The notes under the pieces: model-generated | Databases searched by the model: none | What the model was told of the DNA's origin: nothing | The model's input: the letters and a program-made list of their open reading frames with translations, nothing else | Translations under genes and position numbers: made by a program | Shown here: positions 35,916 to 44,290 of the stretch, piece after piece | Position numbering within the stretch: the stretch's first letter is position 1 | How the letters are laid out: every line of letters starts with the position of its first letter | Origin: Acinetobacter kookii | GTDB taxonomy: Bacteria > Pseudomonadota > Gammaproteobacteria > Pseudomonadales > Moraxellaceae | Direction of reading: 5' to 3' | DNA: 64,000 bases | Assembly: GCF_900096895.1 (NCBI RefSeq) | Contig: NZ_FMYO01000001.1 | Coordinates: forward strand, 310,001 to 374,000

Positions 35916-36980
35916 ATGCAAGCGCTGGATTTTGCAATTATTGATGCACATATTTACCAATGGGATCCGTATAACACGCCCCATGCTGCCGCCTTGGCGG
36001 TCAAATTGCTGGGCAAACACCCTTACCTGCTCGACAAAGCGGTCCGCATGATGAATGCTGATGATCTGATTGAAACATTAGGCCTGACCCACCATGTGAC
36101 AGCACCCTATTTGCCTGAACACTATGTCGAAGATATTGGCCATTATCAGATAGAACAAGTGGTGCATGTCGAAGCCAGCTGGCATAAAAATAAAGGTAAA
36201 GGCGTGATTGGTGAAACCCGTTTTATTGAATCACTGCCCTTTAACGCAGAAACAGTCAAACTCGGTGGCATTGTTGCAACTGCCGATCCACGCGACAGCA
36301 ATTTCAAGAAGATTTTGCAACTGCATAAAAAAGCTTCGCCGCGCTTTAAGGGCATTCGTAAAATGGCGGCAGTACATGAAGATAAAGGAATTCGAGCCTG
36401 GGCAGATGAACCACATTTATACCGCAATAAAAATTTTTAAAGGGCTTTGAAGCCCTCGCGCAAAACAATTTAAGCTTTGATGCCTGGGTGTATTCCACAC
36501 ACTTAAGTGATGTGATTGCATTAGCCCAGCAGTTTCCGGAAACTTCTATTGTGCTGGATCATTTTGGCACACCTGCCGGTCTTTTTTGGCCATGTCGGTG
36601 CTCTGACCGGCTTAACCAAAGTCGCGCGGGAAAACATTCTGGTACGCTGGCAGGAAGATATTGCCGAGCTGGCCAGCTGTCCGAATGTTTATACCAAGAT
36701 GTCGGGCATGTTTATGCCTGTGCTGGGTCATCAGTTCCATAAACAAAACCGACTGGCCAGCAAACAGGAAGTGTATGATCTGGCCTTTCCAATGATCGGC
36801 CATGTATTGCAATACTTTGGTAGTTACCGCGTGATGTTTGCCTCCAACTTCCCGATGGATCGGGTCAGTACCGCACTGCTGAACATTATTGATGCCTTTA
36901 GTAATGCGGTTGTGGCCTATAATCCTCATGGATTGGAACAGGTATTCCATCATAATGTGAAGCAGTTTTATCGGCTTTAA
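35916..36980 (+). pseudogene. Amidohydrolase family gene with two frameshifts
   Basis: TIM-barrel amidohydrolase (2-pyrone-4,6-dicarboxylate hydrolase type) in three frame pieces. The start FAIIDAHIYQWDP, central GIVATADPRD and FKGIRKMAA, then SIVLDHFGTPAG, and the C-terminal MFASNFPMDRVS together give one typical protein. The frame breaks at about 36434-36438, in a T5 tract where six Ts would keep it open, and at about 36586-36591, in a T6 tract where five would. Both breaks are homopolymer events, so either a recent pseudogene or sequencing error. Confidence 0.85.
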
Positions 36981-36994
36981 TCACCTCTCCCTGG

Positions 36995-37015
36995 CCCTCT
37001 CCTGAATGGAGAGGG
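36995..37015. repeat. Palindrome between amidohydrolase and M16 genes
   Basis: CCCTCTCC and GGAGAGGG around TGAAT, within a CTCTCCCTGGCCCTCTCC context like the repeat at 28089-28109. It lies between convergent genes and may help terminate transcription. Confidence 0.6.
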
Positions 37016-37039
37016 AAATTGAAAAAAGCGGATTAAGAA

Positions 37040-39808
37040 TCATGACTTGTTTTGTGGCTTTCCATACTGGTCCGCCATGACTTCTACCAGCTGATCCAGT
37101 TTAATGTATTTCTTGATGACAGCGTCTACATCGGCTTTGCTGAGTTTTGCAAAAGCCTGATCACGTTTTTCACGGTACAGTAAGTCGCGGTTATGTTCCA
37201 GTTGTGGCATAAGCATTGCGTGAATATTGCGCTCATCTTCCAAAGCAGTTACCCGTTTTTTCAAAATATTGGCTTTGGCTGCTTCCAGCTCCTGTTCAGT
37301 CACCCCTTTAGTGAGTAAATCATTCAGCACTTTATGCACAGCTTGTGATACTTGCGCCGACTTCGCTGCCGTATAATTGGCTTCTATGCTGAGTGCCCCT
37401 GAATCAATCCATTCATCCAGATCCAGATTGCTGCCAAAACCGTACACCAGGGCATTTTTCTCACGGAGTTCCTGGGCTAAACGTGAAGACAGTTGCGAAT
37501 CGCCCATAATATAGCCCAACACTATGAGTGCTGGTGCATCGGCATGATTCGAACCCACTGGCAAGGTCAAAATGGCCTGATAATTCCCAAATTCACGTTG
37601 CTCCGATAAGGCATGAATTTTTTGTGCCTGATATGCCTGATAATCAGCACTTAGACGCTGATAAGGCAATTGCGCTTTCCATCCTGAAAATTCTTTTTGC
37701 AGCAGTTTTAGCATGGGCTGAGCCTGATAATCACCCGTAATGGCAATTTGCGCATGATGACTGACAAAAAAATCTTGATATAACTTTTTCACTTGCTCAA
37801 CCGTTGCCGCTTGAAGCTGCTGTTTGGACAGGTTCGGTTCAAAATGGTAACGTAAATCCCCTGGCTGATAGGTTTCCAATAAACGGGTCATCGTCAATGC
37901 GGCAACCGTTTCAGGTTCCGTATATGGACGATCCAGACTCGACAAGCTCTGTGATTTAATCAGGTCAAACTGCGATTGTTCAAACTTCGGTGTTTTCAGA
38001 ACATCAAGCATAAATTTGAAATAATCGTCAAATTTGTCTTTTTTCGCCACAATCTGAATGGTAATGCTATTTGCAGATGCAGTAGCCGTTGCGCCACCAC
38101 CGGCCTCAATCGACTTGTCGGCAATATCCTGCAAGCTGTATTGATCTGAGCCGCGCAGCAGTAAATAGGCCATCAAATCCAGCACTTCACCTTTATTAAA
38201 CAAAGATTTGTTCGTACCAAAGTCCACAGAAATGGTGGCATAGGTTTTATCATCACGGGTTGAGGTCGGATATAAAGCGTATGCAATACCGTTTTTCAAC
38301 TTTCCGCGCTGGATTTTCTTTTCAGTATCTACCAAATACTGCTTCGAGCTTTTGACGTATTCCGCAACCTCCTGCTTATACACCCTGCTGTCTTTAAGCG
38401 GTTCTTCTTGCACACTGGCCTGATCTAAGGTTTTAGGCTGCTCGGCGGCCTGTTGTTGTAATGCTTTTTTCTGATCTTCCGGGGTCGGTTTAATATCTCC
38501 AGAAATGCGATGTTCTGGTACTAAAAACCGGGTCAGGGTTTGATTGACATCGTTCAGCTTAAGCTGCTTTACATTATTCAAATCGCTAAAGTACTGCGCC
38601 CAGTCTCCCTGATACGCCACATAATAATCACTTAATCTTCCACCCAAGGCGGCAGCATTGCTGAGCACGCTGTCTGCCTGATTCTGAATCAGGTTTTTTA
38701 CCCGGTTCAGTTCGGTCTCATTAAATGGCTGACTCTTTTCCACCCCTGCCACCAGTTCGGATTGCACTCTTTTTTCATCATGATTCGGGGCATAAATGGC
38801 GCCCATAAACACCAGATTAAAGTCCTGATCCAGCCAGGTGGTGGATTGAACGCCGGTACTTAAACCGGTTTCCACCATACTTTGATAAAGATGCCCACTC
38901 GGCTGCATGGTATATAAATAAGGTGTCAGTGCCAAAGCAGACTTGATCTTTTCATTTTTGCCATTCAGGTAAATATTGAATTTAGCCAGATCACTGCCCT
39001 TTTCCACGGCAAAATTTCTTTGCTGAATTTTGGCCGAATCCAGCACAGGAACCTTGGTCTGTGCTGGAACCTGGCGAGCTGCTATAGGGCTAAACTGTTG
39101 ATCAATCTGTTTTAACACAGCGGCTTTATCAAACTTACCGGAAATGATCATCACCGCATTATTCGGTGCATACCAAGTTCGATAAAATTTATTCAGCTCA
39201 TCCATTTTGATGGACTGCAATTCTTTTAAATCGCCAATCGGCAAACGTCCCAGATACTGGTTACCATAAGCCGATTTCCACATCTGGTCCATCATCACTG
39301 CAAAAGGCTGATCCATACGAACTTCACGTTCGCGTTTCACAATGGCAATTTCAGAAGGCACAAACTTTTCCTGCAGCACCAGCTTGTCCATACGTTCAGC
39401 TTCAAGATGAATCACTTGATTAATCGCATTCTGTTCAGGACGAATAATATTAGTATATTTAGTGGAATAATAATCGGTACTGGCATTGGTCATTAAGGTG
39501 TATTGATCCAGGCGGCGCTGAAATTCTTCACCCTTGATATTCTGTGTTCCCTTAAATGCCAGATGTTCGAGCAAATGCGCCAGACCGCCTTTGCCCTGCG
39601 GATCATTGAGCGAACCAGTCAGATAGACGGTGTTCATAAACACTTTATTTTCTTTATCGTTTTGCGCCAGCACCACACGAAAACCATTGTCTAATGTATA
39701 TTCTTCAATCTTCTGCTCAGATTTAACCAAAATCGGTTGTGCCCAGGCAGTTGCACTAAAACCAACAAATAATAATGAGATAGTAAGTTGTTTGAACCGC
39801 ATGAGCAT
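37040..39808 (-). CDS. M16 family zinc metallopeptidase (two-domain)
   Basis: 922-aa secreted, pitrilysin-like protease with an N-terminal signal (FKQLTISLLFVGFSATAWA). The inverted zinc motif HxxEH is HLLEHLAFKG, with a downstream Glu in IHLEAERMDKL. A second, inactive-type M16 half follows from about residue 500 (GKLKNGIAYALYPTSTRDDKTYATISV). Likely periplasmic peptide turnover. Alternative ATGs at 39808 and 39802. Confidence 0.92.
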   Translation of the reverse strand: MLMRFKQLTISLLFVGFSATAWAQPILVKSEQKIEEYTLDNGFRVVLAQNDKENKVFMNTVYLTGSLNDPQGKGGLAHLLEHLAFKGTQNIKGEEFQRRLDQYTLMTNASTDYYSTKYTNIIRPEQNAINQVIHLEAERMDKLVLQEKFVPSEIAIVKREREVRMDQPFAVMMDQMWKSAYGNQYLGRLPIGDLKELQSIKMDELNKFYRTWYAPNNAVMIISGKFDKAAVLKQIDQQFSPIAARQVPAQTKVPVLDSAKIQQRNFAVEKGSDLAKFNIYLNGKNEKIKSALALTPYLYTMQPSGHLYQSMVETGLSTGVQSTTWLDQDFNLVFMGAIYAPNHDEKRVQSELVAGVEKSQPFNETELNRVKNLIQNQADSVLSNAAALGGRLSDYYVAYQGDWAQYFSDLNNVKQLKLNDVNQTLTRFLVPEHRISGDIKPTPEDQKKALQQQAAEQPKTLDQASVQEEPLKDSRVYKQEVAEYVKSSKQYLVDTEKKIQRGKLKNGIAYALYPTSTRDDKTYATISVDFGTNKSLFNKGEVLDLMAYLLLRGSDQYSLQDIADKSIEAGGGATATASANSITIQIVAKKDKFDDYFKFMLDVLKTPKFEQSQFDLIKSQSLSSLDRPYTEPETVAALTMTRLLETYQPGDLRYHFEPNLSKQQLQAATVEQVKKLYQDFFVSHHAQIAITGDYQAQPMLKLLQKEFSGWKAQLPYQRLSADYQAYQAQKIHALSEQREFGNYQAILTLPVGSNHADAPALIVLGYIMGDSQLSSRLAQELREKNALVYGFGSNLDLDEWIDSGALSIEANYTAAKSAQVSQAVHKVLNDLLTKGVTEQELEAAKANILKKRVTALEDERNIHAMLMPQLEHNRDLLYREKRDQAFAKLSKADVDAVIKKYIKLDQLVEVMADQYGKPQNKS

Positions 39809-39942
39809 AATTATTCCAATTTATTCAGTCATATGAATTTTTAAGCATCACATCTTAGAAAATGATCATGATGTTGAGTAGTCACTTTTTGCAAGCATTG
39901 CCGTTTATTTCAACAGCTTTGTCGTTCATTTATATCCATATT

Positions 39943-40767
39943 TTACAGATGTAGCTCTGCCTGCATATATAATTTTGCATAACCCGAAATTTCAATCCGT
40001 TCATTTTCAAGCAATTCACAATATAATTTTCCCCCACGCGCGGATGCCTGATAAGCCAGAATGTCTTTTTTGCCCAGTTTCTCCGCCCAAAGCGGTGCAA
40101 TCGCGGTATGAATTGAACCGGTAACCGGATCTTCCTGAATGCCATTCGCGGGAGCAAAATAGCGCGATATACAATCATAGGGCGCAGCAGCCTGAGCAGT
40201 AATGGCCAGATCCAGGACACACTTGGGTTGGGTTTGCCCAGCTTGATGGAGTGTCCATTGTTTGAATAATTCCAGATTGGGCTTTTCATCCCGTACATCT
40301 TCCGGATTTGCATATTCCATAATGTAGGCTTGATGATTTAAATAAACATTTTTAAATGGCTTGCTTAAAATTTGCTTTAAAATTTCAGGATAATCGGTAA
40401 TTTTTTTTGCACGGCGAATCGGAAAATTCATCTTGATTTTGCCATCAGCCTCCTGGCTTACCACAAAAATGCCGAGCTCTTTAACATGAAACCGAAGGGT
40501 TTTTGCAGCAGTATAATCTTTAAAGAGTACAAAACTGCTGGCTAGCGTTGCATGGCCACAAAAGTTCACTTCTGTGGTTGGGGTAAACCAGCGGATTTCA
40601 TAGTTTTCTGCATCAAGCATTTTTACAAAAGCAGTTTCTGCCAGATTATTTTCCAGGGCGATATTTTGCATCAAAGCTTCATCCAGCCACTGTTCAGTCA
40701 CAATCACTGCCGCAGCATTCCCTTTAAACAGTTCCGTAGTAAAGGCATCCACCTGATACATTTTCAT
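39943..40767 (-). CDS. PhzF family protein
   Basis: 274-aa PhzF-fold isomerase-like protein: MYQVDAFTTELFKGNAAAVIV, NLAETAFV with the conserved Glu, FCGHATLAS, and DPVTGSIHTAIAPLWAEKLG. PhzF isomerises a phenazine precursor, but most homologues, including those without phenazine genes as here, have unknown substrates. ATG at 40767 selected; upstream codons would add an atypical extension. Confidence 0.88.
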   Translation of the reverse strand: MKMYQVDAFTTELFKGNAAAVIVTEQWLDEALMQNIALENNLAETAFVKMLDAENYEIRWFTPTTEVNFCGHATLASSFVLFKDYTAAKTLRFHVKELGIFVVSQEADGKIKMNFPIRRAKKITDYPEILKQILSKPFKNVYLNHQAYIMEYANPEDVRDEKPNLELFKQWTLHQAGQTQPKCVLDLAITAQAAAPYDCISRYFAPANGIQEDPVTGSIHTAIAPLWAEKLGKKDILAYQASARGGKLYCELLENERIEISGYAKLYMQAELHL

Positions 40768-40975
40768 CTTGCTTACTTCCAATAATTTAATCTCTGTTGC
40801 ACTTCATTTGATAATTTAAAAAAACAAAAAGCCGATCTAGAAAGACTGTTTTTATATCCAACTACAGATCAGCAACGTTATGTATAAATACTGGCCTATT
40901 AATTGCGATTTTCCCCTGGAAAAAACCTGGCTTTAAGGCTAGCTTATTCATATCTATATCATTGATTTCTATCTC

Positions 40976-41707
40976 ATGAATTTTCAAGTCCATATGATTG
41001 ATGTGAAAAATCAATTACAGAACTATATCTGGTTATTAGAACATATCCCAAGCAAAGAAGTAGTTGCAGTGGACCCCACTGAAGCCCATCTGGTCGAAGA
41101 GTTTTGTACAGCGAACGGTTTAACGCTGGCTCAGATCTGGCTGACGCACTGGCATAAAGACCATATTGGCGGTGTACCGGAGCTTTTACAAAATCGTCAT
41201 ATCCCCGTTTATGGTCCCCGGGAAGAATTAAGCAAAGTTCCTTTTATCACTCATCCCCTGCAACATGAAGATCATCTTAATTTTCATGATTTAAATATTG
41301 AGATTATTGCTGTACCTGGACATACGCTGGGTCATATCGTTTATTTTATTGATGCGCTGGATGTGCTTTTCTGTGGCGATACGCTGTTTGCCATGGGTTG
41401 TGGCCGCGTGTTTGAAGGCACCTATGAGCAGATGTACCATTCGCTCAATCGCCTGGCTGCTTTGCCTGCACGCACCAAAGTCTACTGCACCCATGAATAT
41501 ACGCTGGCCAATGCCAAGTTTGCGTTACATGTCGAACCTGACAATCTGGCAATTCAGCAGCGCTTCGAACAGGTGGAAGCACTGCGTATGCTCGGTCAAA
41601 GCACCTTGCCAAGTAGCATTGAACTGGAACTGCAAACCAATCCCTTTTTAAGGGTGGAAAGCGTGGAAGAATTTCGGAACATACGCCAGTTAAAAGATAA
41701 CTTTTAA
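40976..41707 (+). CDS. gloB: Hydroxyacylglutathione hydrolase (glyoxalase II)
   Basis: 243-aa metallo-beta-lactamase fold enzyme hydrolysing S-lactoylglutathione in methylglyoxal detoxification. Metal motif THWHKDHIGG, then VPGHTLGHIVYF, CGDTLFAMGCGRVFEGTYEQM and CTHEYTLANAKFAL, all typical of glyoxalase II. Length matches. Confidence 0.93.
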   Translation: MNFQVHMIDVKNQLQNYIWLLEHIPSKEVVAVDPTEAHLVEEFCTANGLTLAQIWLTHWHKDHIGGVPELLQNRHIPVYGPREELSKVPFITHPLQHEDHLNFHDLNIEIIAVPGHTLGHIVYFIDALDVLFCGDTLFAMGCGRVFEGTYEQMYHSLNRLAALPARTKVYCTHEYTLANAKFALHVEPDNLAIQQRFEQVEALRMLGQSTLPSSIELELQTNPFLRVESVEEFRNIRQLKDNF

Positions 41708-41733
41708 CTGATTTTATGTTAATTACGGCAGGT

Positions 41734-42006
41734 TTATAAAATTTGATGGGTTTCGGTATAAGCATCCAGCTCATTTTGCGTCACCACTTGGGTGACCTGC
41801 ATGTCGTCAACACGAACTAACAGTAAACCGCCCAAAGCGGGTTGATAACGACGGGAGCTGCCAAAAGGCGTATAGGACACTTTGGATTGTTCTGCAAAAA
41901 ATAGCCAATCCTCATGGCCCAGCATGACAGCAACAGGTACCAAGCCTTGTTGCTGCATGTGCTGAATTTGCTTGAGTACGTTCTGTTCAATGGTTTCTGT
42001 GATCAT
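41734..42006 (-). CDS. Hypothetical 90-aa protein
   Basis: Small soluble protein, unknown family: MITETIEQNVLKQIQHMQQQ followed by a beta-rich stretch (VPVAVMLGHEDWLFFAEQ, GGLLLVRVDDMQVTQVV). Converges closely on gloB. Likely real from its length and composition, but unassigned. Confidence 0.55.
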   Translation of the reverse strand: MITETIEQNVLKQIQHMQQQGLVPVAVMLGHEDWLFFAEQSKVSYTPFGSSRRYQPALGGLLLVRVDDMQVTQVVTQNELDAYTETHQIL

Positions 42007-42508
42007 TGCAATCCAGTCTTCATCTTAATCAACATTTTACACCGACCAGAATTCAAAAAATTCCTCGGTACGGCAGTCTATACTTTATCTGTTTTTTAAA
42101 TCCGAAGCAGCGTCATTTTTTGATGGCTATTGCATGGAGCATTGAGTGAATAGATCATTAACCGAGAGAGATGCTCACTTCACTTCGCTATCGAAATATC
42201 CCCAAAACAACTCCAAGATAAGAACATATCTGCAACACCGAAAATTGTGTTTAAATATTTCCATTTCAATAAATCAAAAACACCCAGATTAAAATAAATA
42301 AAAATCAATAATATATAAAATTATTTCTTTCAATACCCGATGATTTTCCATCCAAAATTCACTTATTATTTATGCATTTCCTGCATAAAAAAAATACAAA
42401 ATATTTATTTTATAAAAAACCTGTTCAAGCTACCCTTTAAAAAAATACCTGCATCCCTATTAATTATTTAATTGCAGTCAGTATCTAATATACACAAGGA
42501 GTTTTTTC
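42007..42508. other. A/T-rich intergenic region
   Basis: About 500 bp, increasingly A/T-rich toward the right. I see no ORF, RNA or repeat that I can support; it presumably contains the promoter of the small gene at 42509. Confidence 0.5.
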
Positions 42509-42712
42509 GTGAAGAAAGTTGTTAAGGCAAAAAATTTAATTGCATTTCGTATCTGGTTAGAAAAATTGGGCTATTCAGTAAAATCATTGACTGATAATCG
42601 TGGGTTTACCTTTAGCTTCAAAAAAGAATATGGTCTGGTCACATGTGATTTAGCAGGTAATGCGCTTGCCATGCAACTTGGTGAAGAATTCGAAGATCAT
42701 TTAAAAGCTTAA
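42509..42712 (+). CDS. Small basic hypothetical protein
   Basis: 67 aa, GTG start with AAGGAG at 42496-42501 (spacing 7). Sequence MKKVVKAKNLIAFRIWLEKLGYSVKSL then GFTFSFKKEYGLVTCDLAGNAL. The good ribosome site, terminator and composition support a real gene. Role unknown. Confidence 0.7.
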   Translation: MKKVVKAKNLIAFRIWLEKLGYSVKSLTDNRGFTFSFKKEYGLVTCDLAGNALAMQLGEEFEDHLKA

Positions 42713-42767
42713 AAGAGTATCGGTCATTTTGGATTAGGAAAAAACAATAATAATTTTAAATCTATTT

Positions 42768-42793
42768 TTAAAAGCCCATTTTTTGGGCTTTTT
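42768..42793 (+). terminator. Terminator of the small gene at 42509
   Basis: AAAAAGCCCA and TGGGCTTTTTA form a hairpin ending in a T-run about 55 bp after the stop. Confidence 0.88.
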
Positions 42794-42823
42794 ATTTATG
42801 TTCACTTTTTACAGGCAATAAAA

Positions 42824-42849
42824 AAAGCAAGGTCTATTTACCTTGCTTT
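42824..42849 (-). terminator. Terminator of the tRNA cluster
   Basis: AAAGCAAGGT and ACCTTGCTTT pair; on the minus strand a T-run follows. It lies directly after tRNA-Leu(CAG), the last gene of the cluster. Confidence 0.85.
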
Positions 42850-42853
42850 AATA

Positions 42854-42939
42854 TGGTGGGGATAGAGAGACTCGAACTCTCACGCCCAGAGGGCGCTGCG
42901 ACCTGAACACAGTGCGTCTACCAATTCCGCCATATCCCC
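42854..42939 (-). tRNA. tRNA-Leu (CAG)
   Basis: Class II tRNA, 86 bases with encoded CCA. Acceptor GGGGATA/TATCCCC; anticodon arm CTGTG-TTCAGGT-CGCAG gives CAG; long variable arm CGCCCTCTGGGCG; T-arm with TTCGAGT. Confidence 0.95.
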
Positions 42940-42974
42940 ATCAGGACCAGCTTAGTGCTGGATTTTTCTTACAA

Positions 42975-43000
42975 CAAAAAAGCAAGGTAGCTTACCTTGC
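42975..43000 (-). terminator. Internal hairpin between two tRNA-Leu genes
   Basis: GCAAGGTA and TACCTTGC pair, with a T-run on the minus strand. It closely resembles the hairpin at 42824-42849, as if a tRNA-Leu plus terminator unit had been duplicated. Could act as a processing or partial termination site. Confidence 0.65.
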
Positions 43001-43010
43001 CTTAATATGA

Positions 43011-43095
43011 TGGTGGGGACGGAGAGACTCGAACTCTCACACCTTGCGGCGCTGGAACCTAAATCCAGTGCGTCTACCAATTTCGCCACGTCCCC
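43011..43095 (-). tRNA. tRNA-Leu (TAG), copy 1
   Basis: 85 bases with CCA. Acceptor GGGGACG/CGTCCCC; anticodon arm CTGGA-TTTAGGT-TCCAG gives TAG; long variable arm. Identical to the copy at 43241-43325. Confidence 0.96.
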
Positions 43096-43132
43096 ATCAG
43101 GGTACCAACTTGATGTTGGATTTTTTAAAGCT

Positions 43133-43206
43133 TGGCAGAGGATCAAGGATTCGAACCTTGACGAACGGTTTTGGAGACCGTCATGCTACCATTACACCAA
43201 TCCTCT
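43133..43206 (-). tRNA. tRNA-Trp (CCA)
   Basis: 74 bases with CCA. Acceptor AGAGGAT/ATCCTCT, discriminator G, anticodon arm ACGGT-CTCCAAA-ACCGT giving CCA, T-arm CAAGG/CCTTG. The A1-T72 pair and G73 suit tryptophan identity. The D-arm (GTGT/GCAT) closes with wobble pairs and is unusual. Confidence 0.93.
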
Positions 43207-43240
43207 ATAACCTAATTATCAAACTATGCTGATAGTTAAG

Positions 43241-43325
43241 TGGTGGGGACGGAGAGACTCGAACTCTCACACCTTGCGGCGCTGGAACCTAAATCCAGTG
43301 CGTCTACCAATTTCGCCACGTCCCC
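43241..43325 (-). tRNA. tRNA-Leu (TAG), copy 2
   Basis: Identical in sequence to the tRNA-Leu at 43011-43095; first gene of the cluster. Same TAG anticodon and encoded CCA. Confidence 0.96.
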
Positions 43326-43432
43326 AATGGCTGTGTATATTATAGAGATAGATTCCTCATGACAAGACCTTTTTATGAAAAATCCACTTGTTTGTTTAAA
43401 TAAAAAACAAAAAACGTTTTTCTGTATTTTTC

Positions 43433-44290
43433 TTAAACAATTTCAGTAAGTAAGGCCTGTTTTATGGTGTAAATATCAGTAAATCGCTGTTCTTTTTGCT
43501 TCGCCAGCATTCCACGCAAATAGCGTTCAAACGGCAAAAAATGTTGTGGCAGTTCAATCGTTAACTGCTGACAATGTAAATAAGCCCAGTCCCGGTAATT
43601 TTTTGCCCTCAAACGCTGCCCGTTGAGCCATTCATAAAGAATAATGCCGAGAGCATAAATATCGGTTTGTACGGTTTTATCGGCACCCTGAAAAAGTTCG
43701 GGTGCCATATAGCGCGGTGTGGCAGTCAGACTTTTCAGAGGGTGGACTGCATTGATTTTCTGTACCTGCTCAAAATCGATTAAACATGCACGGTTTTGAT
43801 ATTCAACCAAGTGCTCGCGTTTTAAATCGCCATGAATCCAACCGAGCTGATGCAACTGCTCCACGGCATCCAGCAGCTTTATGAAAGTCTGTTTGATCTG
43901 CTGCAGTGACATCCCGGCACAATCATCCAGCAATAAGTCTGCATCGCTTAGAATCAGTGCTGCACTGCCCGACACGCTTGATTCAGCCAGGTTTTTAAAA
44001 TGAGAAATGATTTGAAACGGCAATAAAAAATCAGGCACGCTGTTGGAAGAACTGGCTTGAGCTGAAAATTGCTGATAAAAAACCAGTTCATTCCAGAACC
44101 CGGCTTCAACGCTTGGATGGCTATTCAAGCTTTGGGTTTTTAGCCAATAGCGTTGCTGCTGATATTCAAAGGTATATAAACAACGCCCAAAAGTTAAACT
44201 TTTGGGCTTGGTCTTTAACATTAAATGGATGTTAGAAAAATCCACATCTTTAAACTGCAATAAATTCTGCGGTTTTTTTCTCTGGATCAT
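43433..44290 (-). CDS. Protein kinase-like protein
   Basis: 285 aa with a Ser/Thr kinase-like fold. Candidate ATP-binding Lys in RYWLKTQSL; catalytic loop HGDLKREHL (usual HRDLKxxN); metal motif is LIDFEQ rather than DFG; activation region RYMAPELF; then TDIYALGIILYEWLNG. Asp residues are kept but Asn and Gly are replaced, so activity may be altered. The first 41 bases overlap the end of the patatin gene, indicating coupled expression. Confidence 0.8.
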   Translation of the reverse strand: MIQRKKPQNLLQFKDVDFSNIHLMLKTKPKSLTFGRCLYTFEYQQQRYWLKTQSLNSHPSVEAGFWNELVFYQQFSAQASSSNSVPDFLLPFQIISHFKNLAESSVSGSAALILSDADLLLDDCAGMSLQQIKQTFIKLLDAVEQLHQLGWIHGDLKREHLVEYQNRACLIDFEQVQKINAVHPLKSLTATPRYMAPELFQGADKTVQTDIYALGIILYEWLNGQRLRAKNYRDWAYLHCQQLTIELPQHFLPFERYLRGMLAKQKEQRFTDIYTIKQALLTEIV

